Source of the DNA: Pseudarthrobacter cellobiosi
Lineage (GTDB): Bacteria > Actinomycetota > Actinomycetes > Actinomycetales > Micrococcaceae
Assembly (NCBI RefSeq): GCF_023913755.1
Contig: NZ_JAMXBJ010000042.1
Span: 1 to 64,000 of the forward strand
DNA length: 64,000 nucleotides
Direction: 5' to 3'
The notes under the pieces were generated by a model, which was given only the letters and a program-made list of their open reading frames with translations, made no database searches and was not told where the DNA came from. Both the position numbers and the translations under genes were made by a program. Shown piece after piece: positions 1-7,651 of this stretch (its first letter is position 1; every line of letters begins with the position of its first letter).

Positions 1-181
1 CAGCGAGGCCCGGCACCCCAGCACGCCCTTCGCCCGCACAACGAGCCGAAACCGAATTCAGCTCATCCGCCCAGGCGGATCGGTGGATCGAGGCTAAGGA
101 GTCCCCTGCTGGGGTACCAGCAACTCCCGTACTGAGCTCCGGCGCAAGGGCGGAGAAAAGGCTGTTTTGGATGATGGTCAT
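1..181 (-). CDS. possible partial open frame running off the window edge
   Basis: An ATG at 181 on the minus strand opens a frame (MTIIQNSLFSALAPEL...) that stays open to the window edge, about 60 codons. A weak purine-rich AAGGGA lies about 11 nt upstream. In Tad operons a small Flp/DUF4244 pilin or TadE-like gene usually follows tadC, so position would fit, but no pilin motif or membrane segment is visible. Third-position GC is clearly lower than in neighbouring genes. Two perfect hairpins (65-80 and 107-122) lie inside it. It may be non-coding, and the sequence beyond the window would decide. From 182 to 353 nothing recognisable was seen. Confidence 0.2.
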   Translation of the reverse strand, partial: MTIIQNSLFSALAPELSTGVAGTPAGDSLASIHRSAWADELNSVSARCAGEGRAGVPGLA

Positions 182-353
182 GGTGACGGTTTCCCTTCTG
201 TGCTCCGGCCGAGTTGCCGGCTGATTCGACTCTTCCCGGCTCCGCAGATGTCAGTAAGTGCAAACATCCCGTAAGTGGATAAGCGCCACCTTGAGTGAAT
301 TGTGGAGGACGGGACGGGGTGTGGAGGAATGGACCGTAGCGCAAATCCCACGG

Positions 354-962
354 TCAGGACCCGGACGGCACCAGTGCCAGCAGGACCGGGACTACGCCCA
401 GGCAGATGAAGGCCGGGAGCGAGCACAGGCCTAGGGGAATGACCAGCTTCACGCCGAGCGAGGCCGCCCGTTTCTCCGCAGCGCGGAACCTCTCCCGGCG
501 TAGCCTGGCAGCCTGCGCGTAAAGGATGGCCGACGACGGCGCTCCGGTCAGGGCGGCGAATCCCAGTGCGTCACGCAATTCCAGGATTTCAGGAAGCCGG
601 ACTTCGGAACTGCGCCAGGCTGTCTCCCAGTCGGCTCCGATGGCGAGCGCAGACACCACCGGACGCAGCGCCTTGCCGTAGTCCGTGGAGGCCGAGGCCG
701 CCACGAGTTCCAGGGACCGGCCAATGCCAGACCCCGCGTCCAGCATCGCGGCCACGAGCTCAAGCATCATGGCCGTGTCACGCAATCCGTGAAGAGGGCC
801 GCCTTGAGTGAGTGCTTCATCGGTCCCATGCGGCCCGGCACCCACGTCCCCTCGCAGTCTGAGCAATCGCTTTCGGACCCGGCTTGGCTGCGAAAGAGCA
901 AGGCAAGCGGCAGCAGCCAGAACAACGGCCAAGGCAAGCCCCGGCACAAGAAAGTCCGTCAT
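354..962 (-). CDS. TadC-like type II secretion system F family membrane protein
   Basis: Predicted 202-aa inner-membrane platform protein of a Tad (Flp pilus) secretion system, partner of the TadB-like protein encoded just upstream. It starts MTDFLVPGLALAVV with an N-terminal membrane segment (about residues 4-22). A central T2SSF-type cytoplasmic region (LRDTAMMLELVAAMLDAG) follows, then a C-terminal hydrophobic stretch (residues about 170-200). The start at 962 is chosen because ATG overlaps the TGA of the preceding gene (ATGA at 959-962), typical translational coupling. It is the last confidently called gene of a tight minus-strand operon ssd-tadA-tadB-tadC. Assignment is by topology and operon position; the family is weakly conserved. 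Confidence 0.8.
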   Translation of the reverse strand: MTDFLVPGLALAVVLAAAACLALSQPSRVRKRLLRLRGDVGAGPHGTDEALTQGGPLHGLRDTAMMLELVAAMLDAGSGIGRSLELVAASASTDYGKALRPVVSALAIGADWETAWRSSEVRLPEILELRDALGFAALTGAPSSAILYAQAARLRRERFRAAEKRAASLGVKLVIPLGLCSLPAFICLGVVPVLLALVPSGS

Positions 963-1840
963 GGCACACCGGCCCCGGCGGCAGCACCGACCAGGCGGGC
1001 GGACCAGATTCTTCCGGCGATGGTGAGGCCCACGCCCGCTGCGAGCGCCGCCAGTCCCAGCGGGGTTCCGATCAGGATTGCCAGGGGATCCACACCCAAC
1101 GCTATTCCCAGGCCCAGTCCCATCAGCGGGAGCCACGTCAGAAGACTGACCGTGGCCTTGGGTCCGGCGAGGGCTGTCTGCCGTGCGGCCTCGGCATCGT
1201 CTTCCACTTCCAGTTGGGCCGCAAACCTCGCCAGAACATCCGCCAGCGGACAGCCGCTGGCTTCGGCAATGTCAAAGCAGGCGGCCAGCTCACACCAGAT
1301 CCGTGGCTCCCTGCCGTCGGCGCGCGAAAACTCCGATTGCGCGGCCTTCCTGATCGCCTCAGACACCGGTGCGCCCCGGAACGCTGCCGCCCGAACGGCG
1401 CCAAGCATCACCAGGGAACCTGCGCTGAGGCTCGGACCGCTGCGCCCGTCCGCTGCCCCACGGGATGGTCCAGCCCTTCCGGCAACGTCCCGCGACGCGC
1501 GTGAGCCTGCGTCCGTTTTTGCGGAACCTGGCTCCGGACGGCCGCCGTGGACCAGCCAAAGTTCATCCCATAGCCGTGCCGGAGTGCGGCCGCCCTTCAG
1601 CAGCGCAGCAAGCTGCTGCACCACAAAGGTCAGTGACAGGTCATTCCGTTCCGGTCCGGCACGGAGCACCTTGCGCCACGAGCCGCCCGTTCTGGTGCCA
1701 CCAGCCCCGGAGCGAACCCAACGGGCGAGGCCTTGTCCTGCGTTCCCCACGGCCCGCCGGAAACGGCCTGAGGCACCGCCGGGCGGGCTGAAGAGCAGCA
1801 CGGCCGCCAGCCCGAGGACAACGACCAGCAGAAGTGTCAT
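959..1840 (-). CDS. TadB-like type II secretion system F family membrane protein
   Basis: Predicted 293-aa membrane platform component of the Tad secretion machine. The N-terminus MTLLLVVVLGLAAVLLF is a membrane anchor. The middle carries the T2SSF-like signature region (FVVQQLAALLKGGRTPARLWDEL and, later, LAACFDIAEASGCPLADVL), which is a helical cytoplasmic domain. Two membrane helices near the C-terminus (LLTWLPLMGLGLGIALGV and LIGTPLGLAALAAGVGL) end the protein. The start at 1840 forms an ATGA overlap with tadA, and the stop overlaps the start of the TadC-like gene, so all four genes are probably translated from one mRNA. A loop of about 40 residues rich in Gly, Arg and Ser (about residues 75-115) separates the two halves. 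Confidence 0.82.
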   Translation of the reverse strand: MTLLLVVVLGLAAVLLFSPPGGASGRFRRAVGNAGQGLARWVRSGAGGTRTGGSWRKVLRAGPERNDLSLTFVVQQLAALLKGGRTPARLWDELWLVHGGRPEPGSAKTDAGSRASRDVAGRAGPSRGAADGRSGPSLSAGSLVMLGAVRAAAFRGAPVSEAIRKAAQSEFSRADGREPRIWCELAACFDIAEASGCPLADVLARFAAQLEVEDDAEAARQTALAGPKATVSLLTWLPLMGLGLGIALGVDPLAILIGTPLGLAALAAGVGLTIAGRIWSARLVGAAAGAGVP

Positions 1841-3090
1841 GCGGCGGCACCCGCCTCGGCGGACAGCCCCAGCCGTGAGCTCAGCGCCTCCCAGGCAGGA
1901 CCGGTGCCGAGCTGGCCGCGCCTGGTCTCCAACGCCGGAACCACGGTAAGTCCGCCGGGACCGTCCTGCACCACGCCAACGCAGGCGACATGCCGCCCGT
2001 GGCCGGACCGCTCCACGTGGACCACAACGTCCAAGGCGCTGGCTACCTGCAGCCGGACCGCGTCCTGGCCCATGCCTGCCAGAGCTCCCAAAGCTGTCAG
2101 GCGGGCCGGGACAGCGGTGGCAGCGTTCGCATGGATGGTCCCTCCCCCGCCAGTGTGGCCTGTGTTCATGGCGGTCAGGAGTTCCCGCACCTCGGCACCA
2201 CGGCATTCCCCCACAACCAGCCGGTCCGGCCGCATCCGCAGTGCCTGCCGGACGAGTTCGCCGAGGTCCACTTCGCCGCCGCCTTCGAGGTTTCCGTGTC
2301 GGGACTCGAGCGACACAATGTGCGGATGGACGGGGTTCAGTTCGGACGCGTCCTCGATCAGGACCAGCCGTTCAGCCGGGGAGCACAGCCCCAGCAGGGT
2401 GGAGAGCAACGTGGTCTTCCCGGAACCCGTGGCCCCGCTGATCAGGAAACTCAGCCGCTGCTCAACAACCCGTTCAAGGACCTCCTGGACCACGCTGCCG
2501 AACATGCCGCCGGCACGGAGTTCGTCCATGGAGAAGACCTGCTCCCGCCGGATGCGGACGCTCACCAGGGTGCCGGCTGTGGAAATGGGCGGAAGGACGG
2601 CGTGGACGCGGTAGCCGCCGTCGAGCCTGACATCAACGCACGGGGACCCGTCGTCCAGCCGCCTGCCGCCGGCGGCCACGAGCCGCGATGCCAGAGCCCG
2701 CACCTGTGCCTCGCCGGAAAATGAAACCCCTGCCGGTTCGATGCCCTGACCCCGGTCGATCCACACCGAGTCCGGGGCGTTGACGAAGATATCGGTGACG
2801 TGGACATCCCGCGTCAGTTCCTGGAGCGGGCCAAGCCCGTTCAGCTCGGCGCTGATCCGTTCCACGGCGGCGAGGGAGCCGGCGGTCCCCAGCAGCCGCC
2901 CGGTGGCCTGGACGGCGGCGGCCACCCGGGAAGGGGTGACAGGTCCGGCGTCAGCCATGACGGATTCACGGACCGTTTCCAACAGCGCCGAATCCAAAAA
3001 GCGCGGATCCAAGACGCGGGCCTGCCGACGGCGTGCCCCGGTCCGCTGGTCCGGGGGCGACGGCGGCGGGACTGGCTGCCGCGCGCTCAC
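1837..3090 (-). CDS. tadA: TadA/CpaF-type secretion ATPase
   Basis: Cytoplasmic hexameric ATPase that powers assembly or retraction of Tad/Flp pili. 417 aa, normal for the family. Walker A GATGSGKTT is near residue 218, an Asp-box-like stretch VLIEDASELNPVHPH follows, and the Walker B region MRPDRLVVGECRG is near residue 285, followed by the conserved GHTGGGGTIHA segment with a His box. The N-terminal region (ISAELNGLGPLQELTRDVHVTDIFVNAPDSVWIDR) matches CpaF-family N-domains. The start codon is GTG at 3090, overlapping the stop of ssd (GTGA). In actinobacteria this operon encodes a Flp-like pilus or secretion apparatus; pilins are not inside the window. Confidence 0.93.
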   Translation of the reverse strand: MSARQPVPPPSPPDQRTGARRRQARVLDPRFLDSALLETVRESVMADAGPVTPSRVAAAVQATGRLLGTAGSLAAVERISAELNGLGPLQELTRDVHVTDIFVNAPDSVWIDRGQGIEPAGVSFSGEAQVRALASRLVAAGGRRLDDGSPCVDVRLDGGYRVHAVLPPISTAGTLVSVRIRREQVFSMDELRAGGMFGSVVQEVLERVVEQRLSFLISGATGSGKTTLLSTLLGLCSPAERLVLIEDASELNPVHPHIVSLESRHGNLEGGGEVDLGELVRQALRMRPDRLVVGECRGAEVRELLTAMNTGHTGGGGTIHANAATAVPARLTALGALAGMGQDAVRLQVASALDVVVHVERSGHGRHVACVGVVQDGPGGLTVVPALETRRGQLGTGPAWEALSSRLGLSAEAGAAA

Positions 3091-4313
3091 GGCAGGTCTC
3101 CGACGGGAATGTCGCCGTCCAGCAGATCGAGCACTGAGGCGGCGAAATGCCTGACGCTCCGCCGTTTGCCAACGTCAAGGAGCCGTCCGTTTTCCCCGGC
3201 CGCCGTAACGCCGCGCAGCTCCGGTACGCGGCCCTGGACGGGCAGCCCGACGGCGTCCGCAATGAGTCCGGCGTCCAGCGCGGCACCGGCCTTGCCCCGG
3301 ATCAGGAGGGCTGCCTCAACCGGCGGAAGTTCGTGAAGCAGCCGGGCCGTGGCCACCGCGGCCTTCAGCTGCGCCGGCACAACCACCAGGATGCGGTCAC
3401 AGTCCCACGCAAACATGCGCACGGGTTCGGCGCCCCGACCGATGTCCACCACCACCAGTTCATAGCCCCGCCGGGCCGCATCCAGTACGCTGCCGGTGGT
3501 GGCGGCATCCACCGGTGCCTGACGGTCGCGGCTGCCGGGCCAGGACAGGAAGGAAAACCCACCGGCGACCGGCAGTGAATCGGCCAGCTGCCCGGGATCG
3601 ATGCTTCCGCTCGCGTCCGACAGGTCAGGCCAGCGCAGCCCAGGCGTCTCCTCAGCCGCCAGCGCCAGTTCCATCCCACCACCCCACGGGTCCCCATCAA
3701 CCAGCAATACGCGAACACCCAGCCCGGCGGCCGCCTGGGCGATCCAGATTGCGGCGGTGGTGGCACCGGCACCGCCGCAGCCGCCTGTTATCCCGAGGAC
3801 CAGCCCTCCCGCTTCCGGCGAACGCGACAGGCTCAGGTACTCCGCCAGCCAGGCCGCGGCATCCGGAAGCACCGCTACCCGCTCCGCTCCCAGGGCTGTG
3901 GCCAGGTGCCAGAGACTGTCCCCCTCCCCGTTCAGGCCCACTAACACGGCAGGGGCCCGTCGCCGCGGCGGCAGCTCGCGGACATCGCTCCCCACCAATA
4001 CTGCGGCCGCGGCGTCCCAGTACTTGGCGGCATCAGCCACGTCCGCCACCACCCGCAGCTGGCCGCCAGCGGCAGCCACAATCCGCTCCACTTCGCGTTG
4101 CAGAAAGTCGTAGCCGGTGACCAGGAGAACCTCGGCACCAGCGGGGTCCGGCAGCCAGGCTCCCGCGGCCTGTGCCGAGGCAGGCGCCCGGGACATGGAA
4201 CCACGGGCCTGGGAACCACCGGATTCAGATCCTTGGGGAGGGGAGGGCCGGGCACGGGACAGCTGGGTGGAAGGCCGCTCGGAAGGGGGTGGCGATAGCT
4301 GGTGCCTGCTCAT
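3087..4313 (-). CDS. ssd: Ssd/CpaE-like septum-site or pilus-localisation ATPase
   Basis: 408-aa MinD/ParA superfamily protein resembling actinobacterial Ssd and the CpaE/TadZ localisation factors of Tad pili. After a Pro/Ser-rich N-terminal tail there is a receiver-like domain (EVLLVTGYDFLQREVERIV...), then the P-loop ATPase domain with a deviant Walker A (GITGGCGGAGATTAA), VLLVDGDPWGGG (switch I/Walker A' region) and YELVVVDIGRG (Walker B). The Walker A lacks the usual KGGxGK(T/S) lysine pattern, as in many Ssd proteins. The start at 4313 has a purine-rich GGAGAG 8-9 nt upstream. First gene of the Tad operon; its stop overlaps tadA. Confidence 0.85.
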   Translation of the reverse strand: MSRHQLSPPPSERPSTQLSRARPSPPQGSESGGSQARGSMSRAPASAQAAGAWLPDPAGAEVLLVTGYDFLQREVERIVAAAGGQLRVVADVADAAKYWDAAAAVLVGSDVRELPPRRRAPAVLVGLNGEGDSLWHLATALGAERVAVLPDAAAWLAEYLSLSRSPEAGGLVLGITGGCGGAGATTAAIWIAQAAAGLGVRVLLVDGDPWGGGMELALAAEETPGLRWPDLSDASGSIDPGQLADSLPVAGGFSFLSWPGSRDRQAPVDAATTGSVLDAARRGYELVVVDIGRGAEPVRMFAWDCDRILVVVPAQLKAAVATARLLHELPPVEAALLIRGKAGAALDAGLIADAVGLPVQGRVPELRGVTAAGENGRLLDVGKRRSVRHFAASVLDLLDGDIPVGDLP

Positions 4314-4383
4314 GCAGCAACTCTCCACCGAACTCAAGGGGGAGAAACAGGGCCATGCCACCGTATGTGGACAACTCCCCCAC

Positions 4384-4452
4384 CCGGCCGAAAGGCCGGA
4401 CAGAAAGACGTGGCCGAAAGGCCGGACAGAAAGACGTGGCCGAACGGCCGGA
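4384..4452 (-). repeat. tandem 26-bp repeat, each unit forming a hairpin
   Basis: A 26-bp unit occurs twice in perfect tandem (4386-4411 and 4412-4437) with a partial third copy from 4438 to 4452. Each unit carries a GGCC-GAAA-GGCC type inverted repeat; the first extends to CCGGCC-GAAA-GGCCGG (4384-4399) and the third changes to GGCCG-AA-CGGCC. The array sits between the 3' end of the small HTH gene and the start region of ssd, both on the minus strand. It may act as a multi-hairpin terminator or attenuator for the HTH transcript. Confidence 0.75.
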
Positions 4453-4456
4453 GCGG

Positions 4457-4657
4457 TTACTGCTTCCCGTATTTGCGGTGGACGGCCTGCTTGCTGACCC
4501 CAAGGCACAGGGCAATGGCCTCCCACGACAGACCGGTCTGCCTCGCCTTGCGGACCAGAGCTGCTTCGGTGCGGCCGACCTCCTTCTGCAGTTCCGCCAC
4601 TGCGTACAGCGCTTCAGCGGGGCCTTTCCCGTCCATTGATGCGACCAGCGCTTTCAT
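4457..4657 (-). CDS. small helix-turn-helix protein, probable autoregulator
   Basis: 66-aa protein, MKALVASMDGKGPAEALYAV..., with a helical N-terminal half (AELQKEVGRTEAALVRKARQTG) and a C-terminal helix-turn-helix like sigma region 4 or Hin-type HTH (LSWEAIALCLGVSKQAVHRKYG). The start at 4657 is preferred over an upstream ATG at 4672. GGAGGT lies 8 nt before the 4657 ATG, while the upstream ATG has no ribosome-binding site and sits inside the promoter. Two identical-architecture dyads overlap its promoter (see 4675-4723), so it is probably autoregulated. The target set is unknown. This family of tiny HTH proteins is common in Arthrobacter but functionally uncharacterised as far as I know. 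Confidence 0.75.
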   Translation of the reverse strand: MKALVASMDGKGPAEALYAVAELQKEVGRTEAALVRKARQTGLSWEAIALCLGVSKQAVHRKYGKQ

Positions 4658-4674
4658 CCGCTCTACCTCCATTC

Positions 4675-4690
4675 GTCAACTTTAATTGAC
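4675..4690 (-). promoter_or_regulatory. operator dyad 1 (GTCAA-N6-TTGAC) over the -10 box
   Basis: GTCAACTTTAATTGAC is an inverted repeat GTCAA-N6-TTGAC. It covers the predicted -10 hexamer (TAAAGT on the minus strand, 4679-4684) of the small HTH gene and has the same half-sites and spacing as the dyad at 4703-4718. The two centres are 28 bp apart. Confidence 0.7.
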
Positions 4691-4697
4691 ACTGGAA

Positions 4698-4723
4698 GGC
4701 ACGTCAACATATGTTGACGTGCC
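4698..4723. promoter_or_regulatory. perfect 26-bp palindrome, operator dyad 2 over the -35 box
   Basis: Positions 4698-4723 are a perfect 26-bp palindrome (13-bp arms, centre CATATG between 4708 and 4713) containing GTCAA-N6-TTGAC at 4703-4718. It overlaps the predicted -35 (TTGACG on the minus strand, 4702-4707), which is 17 nt from the -10 TAAAGT at 4679-4684. Binding at both dyads would block this promoter. It is also about 110-130 bp upstream of the divergent polymerase gene. Confidence 0.8.
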
Positions 4724-4830
4724 GCCAAATCGATGGCGCTGACGTCACAGCCCGCACTACAGCCACACCACGGCACACGCCCCACCCCATCGGTCCACTC
4801 GCGCCCCCACCACAGGGCAGAATTGGACCT

Positions 4831-6543
4831 ATGTATCTGCTGCTCGCCGCCCACGCCCACGGCGCAGCCCTCCAGCAGGTCACCCAGGCGGGCGACCCCC
4901 ACCCCGACCGCCCCGAACCTCGCCTCATCAGCGCAAGCGAGCTGGCCGGCGTCGTACGCCAGTTGGAAAACCGGCCCCGCGAGGCGCCGCCCCGGTGGAT
5001 CTGGCACCGGACCCAGGACTGGTACCCCGCGCTGCTGGCGGCGGGCGTGGAGGTGGACCGCTGCTATGACCTCAGCCTGTGCGGCAGTATCCTGGCGTAT
5101 TCGCAGTTCACCGCCCACACGGAGTACGCCCGGAACGCCGACAAGGAATCGTTGGACGATCCCCAGGAGCTGCCCCGCGCCCTGCAGCCGCCGCCCCCGC
5201 CGGCGGACCAAGGAGCGCTCTTTGACGACGTCCGCCAGCGGACACCGCGTCACACCCTGGCGGAGCTCCGCGCCGAATATGCCGCGCAGCAGGCGGCCCT
5301 GGCCGATGCGCCTCCGGCAGAAAACAAGCGGAAGCGGCTCCAGCTCCTGCTGGCCGCCGAGTCCGCCGGCGCCATGATCGCCGCGGAGATGCAGCACACC
5401 GGCGTCCCTTGGCGCGAGGACCTGCACGAGAAGATCCTGGCCGACCACCTCGGGCCGCGCCCTCCGTCCGGTCACCGCCCCGCGAAGCTGGAGGCCCTGA
5501 ACACAGAACTGCGGGGGCTGCTCAACTCGCCCGGGCTGAACCCGGACTCGCCGCAGGAACTGATGCGCGCCCTGCACCGCAACGGCATCGAGGTGAAAAG
5601 CACGCGGCAGTGGGAGCTGATGGAGTCCAGCCACCCCGCCATCGAACCGCTCCTCGCCTACAAGAAACTGTCCCGCCTGCACACCGCCAACGGCTGGGCC
5701 TGGCTGGACGCGTGGATAGCCAACGGCCGCTTCCAGCCCGAGTATGTTGTGGGCGGCGTGGTCTCCGGCCGCTGGGCCTCGCGGGGCGGCGGGGCCCTGC
5801 AGATCCCGCGGCAGATCCGCGGCGCGGTCCATGCGGATCCCGGCCACAAGCTCATCGTCGCGGACGCCTCCCAGCTGGAACCCCGTGTGCTGGTGGCGCT
5901 GGCACAGGACTCCAAAATGGCGGAAGCAGCGCGCGACAAGGACCTGTACGCCGGTATCGCCGCCCAGGGTTTCGGCGGCGACCGCGCCAAGGCGAAGGTC
6001 GCCCTCCTCGGCGCCATTTACGGCGCCACCACGGGCGAATCCGGGCGCCTGATGCCGCAGCTGGCACGGACCTACCCCCGCGCCGTCGGATTTGTGGAGC
6101 AGGCGGCACGCGACGGCGAGGCCGGCGGCACCGTGACCACCCGGCTCGGCCGGAGCAGCCCGCCCCCGCCGGAAGGGTGGTTCCGGAGCCAGCAGTCGGC
6201 CACCGCAGAGGAGCAGCGCAGGGCAGAATCAATTGCCCGTTCCCGCGGCCGCTTCACCCGCAACTTTGTGGTGCAGGGATCCGCCGCTGACTGGGCGGCG
6301 TGCTGGCTGGCGGAATTACGACGGCGGCTGCGGGCCTTGCGTGCCGACGGTTCCGTTCAGGCGGAGCTGGTGTTCTTCCTGCATGACGAGGTGATGGTCC
6401 ACGCCCCCGAGGCCGGCGTCCAGGCCTGCATCCGGGCCATCGAGGAGGCTGCCGCCGCCGCGAAGGAACTGCTGTTCGGCCCCATCCCGGTGGAATTCCC
6501 TGTCAGCGTGGCCGTCGTGGACTCCTACGACAACGCAAAGTAG
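4831..6543 (+). CDS. bifunctional 3'-5' exonuclease/DNA polymerase (PolA family)
   Basis: 570-aa family A DNA polymerase without a 5' nuclease domain. The N-terminal half is a divergent DnaQ-like region; the C-terminal half holds the polymerase motifs. Motif A is IVADASQLEPRV (canonical DYSQIELR, here with Ala and Pro), motif B is in KVALLGAIYGATTG and motif C is VFFLHDEVMVHAP, carrying the catalytic HDE. Length and architecture match the small polymerase annotated this way in many actinobacteria, distinct from the housekeeping polA. The ATG at 4831 has no Shine-Dalgarno but CAGAAT/AGAATT lies 6-7 nt before it, so the transcript may be leaderless. It is divergent from the small HTH gene, whose palindromic operator lies in the shared upstream region. 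Confidence 0.85.
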   Translation: MYLLLAAHAHGAALQQVTQAGDPHPDRPEPRLISASELAGVVRQLENRPREAPPRWIWHRTQDWYPALLAAGVEVDRCYDLSLCGSILAYSQFTAHTEYARNADKESLDDPQELPRALQPPPPPADQGALFDDVRQRTPRHTLAELRAEYAAQQAALADAPPAENKRKRLQLLLAAESAGAMIAAEMQHTGVPWREDLHEKILADHLGPRPPSGHRPAKLEALNTELRGLLNSPGLNPDSPQELMRALHRNGIEVKSTRQWELMESSHPAIEPLLAYKKLSRLHTANGWAWLDAWIANGRFQPEYVVGGVVSGRWASRGGGALQIPRQIRGAVHADPGHKLIVADASQLEPRVLVALAQDSKMAEAARDKDLYAGIAAQGFGGDRAKAKVALLGAIYGATTGESGRLMPQLARTYPRAVGFVEQAARDGEAGGTVTTRLGRSSPPPPEGWFRSQQSATAEEQRRAESIARSRGRFTRNFVVQGSAADWAACWLAELRRRLRALRADGSVQAELVFFLHDEVMVHAPEAGVQACIRAIEEAAAAAKELLFGPIPVEFPVSVAVVDSYDNAK

Positions 6544-6553
6544 CAACGGCCCA

Positions 6554-6578
6554 CGGGTAGCAGGAAGAAACCTACCCG
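6554..6578 (+). terminator. hairpin after the polymerase gene
   Basis: CGGGTAG (6554-6560) pairs with CTACCCG (6572-6578) around an 11-nt loop, 10 bp after the polymerase stop codon. No T-run follows, as is common in high-GC actinobacteria. Confidence 0.5.
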
Positions 6579-6598
6579 GGAGTAGCTGGTCGAAGCGC

Positions 6599-6614
6599 TG
6601 TGACCATGGTTACA
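6599..6614. promoter_or_regulatory. possible CRP/GlxR-type site
   Basis: TGTGACCATGGTTACA matches the CRP/GlxR core TGTGA-N6-TCACA at 9 of 10 positions. It lies 69 bp before the start codon of the YegP-like gene. A match this good is expected by chance about twice in 64 kb, so position is the main support. Confidence 0.35.
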
Positions 6615-6682
6615 TCAGAGCAGGACTGAAGCAGACGGTTCAGCTATTCATGCAAAGAGGCATATCAGGGGAGGTCCGGCAT

Positions 6683-6880
6683 ATGGCGGGCAGATTTGAA
6701 ATATATCGTGTAAGTGACGAGTGCTATCGGCTGAGGCTCACCGACTCAAACGGGAATACCGTGGCGGTTTCGCCCGACTTCAAGCATCTCGGTGCATTGA
6801 AGGACGGCATCAATGCACTCCGTGAAAACGCGGCCACCGGCATTGTTGTTGATCTTCGGCAGCAGCCGCTCGCCAGCTGA
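6683..6880 (+). CDS. YegP/DUF1508-family small protein
   Basis: 65-aa protein, MAGRFEIYRVSDECYRLRLTDSNGNTVAV..., with the single YegP-type repeat: a beta-strand segment F-E-I-Y-x(6)-Y-R-x-R-L, then SPDF and a helix KDGINALRENAA. The function of DUF1508 proteins is not established. An upstream in-frame ATG at 6650 is rejected because AGGGGAGG stands 8 nt before the ATG at 6683. A related protein is encoded at 43921-44211. The gene stands alone between a hairpin and a convergent terminator, with a CRP-like sequence upstream. Confidence 0.82.
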   Translation: MAGRFEIYRVSDECYRLRLTDSNGNTVAVSPDFKHLGALKDGINALRENAATGIVVDLRQQPLAS

Positions 6881-6884
6881 GCCG

Positions 6885-6911
6885 GTGTGCGCCAGCTCAG
6901 CCGGCGCACAC
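6885..6911. terminator. bidirectional terminator hairpin
   Basis: GTGTGCGCC (6885-6893) pairs perfectly with GGCGCACAC (6903-6911) around a 9-nt loop. It lies between the convergent YegP-like and CoA Nudix genes, 5 bp after the YegP stop. Confidence 0.65.
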
Positions 6912-6973
6912 GCATGTGCAAGCCCGGCGGGCTCAGTCCCGCAGGGCCACACCGACCATACGAGCTCTATCGT

Positions 6974-7651
6974 CTAGAAGACCACCTCGTGGAGCCGGGT
7001 CCGGTCCCACGGCACGGCCCAGCCCAGCTGCTCAAAGAGTCCATCCAGAATGATCCCGGTGAAGCCCCAGACCAGCACGCCGCTGACCGCGAAGGCGGGG
7101 CTGCTGAAGGTCCTGCCATCGCGGCTGACCGTGGCTGTTACCCGGTTGGCCGGGTCCAGCAGGTCCCGGACGGGGATCCGGAAAACCTGGGCGGATTCGG
7201 CGTAGTCCACCACGTGCACCGGCGACGGCGATGCCCACCATCCGAGCACCGGCGTCACCAGGAAATTGCTGCGCGCCAGGCCAAGCTCCTGCAGCACGCC
7301 CAGGATCTCCACCCCGGCGGAGTCCAGCCCGGTCTCCTCTTCGGCTTCCCGGAGGGCTGCGGCAACCGGGGTTTCGTCCCCGTCGATGGAACCTCCGGGA
7401 AAGGCGACCTGGCCGGGATGGGAATCCAGGGTGTGCGCGCGTTCCAGCAGCAGGACATCAAGATCCGCCGCGGCCAGGGGCTTGCCGGAGGCTGCAGGAA
7501 CGTCGTCCAGCACACCAAAAAGCATCAGGACTGCCGCCTTGCGGGCTATGGTTTCATCCACGGTCAGGGCCGCCCAGGCAGTGTTTGGCGCCGTGACGTC
7601 GCCGCTGTCCGATCTGCGCACCAGGTCGATCAGGTCCTGGCGCGCGCTCAC
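6974..7651 (-). CDS. Nudix hydrolase, CoA diphosphatase type
   Basis: 225-aa Nudix protein predicted to cleave CoA and derivatives to phosphopantetheine and 3',5'-ADP. The UPF0035/NudL signature [21 protein letters not shown] runs directly into the Nudix box [23 protein letters not shown] with its REAEEE metal-binding core (about residues 100-125). The GTG start at 7651 overlaps the TGA of nth (GTGA). The same pairing, nth next to a CoA Nudix gene, exists in M. tuberculosis (Rv3674c and Rv3672c), supporting the assignment and a conserved base-excision/coenzyme neighbourhood. Cytoplasmic. Confidence 0.87.
   Translation of the reverse strand: MSARQDLIDLVRRSDSGDVTAPNTAWAALTVDETIARKAAVLMLFGVLDDVPAASGKPLAAADLDVLLLERAHTLDSHPGQVAFPGGSIDGDETPVAAALREAEEETGLDSAGVEILGVLQELGLARSNFLVTPVLGWWASPSPVHVVDYAESAQVFRIPVRDLLDPANRVTATVSRDGRTFSSPAFAVSGVLVWGFTGIILDGLFEQLGWAVPWDRTRLHEVVF

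Noticed and set aside
1-353. Possible structured leader or riboswitch with two strong hairpins (65-80, 107-122)
   Set aside because: No known riboswitch core could be matched, and the hairpins fall inside a possible partial reading frame.
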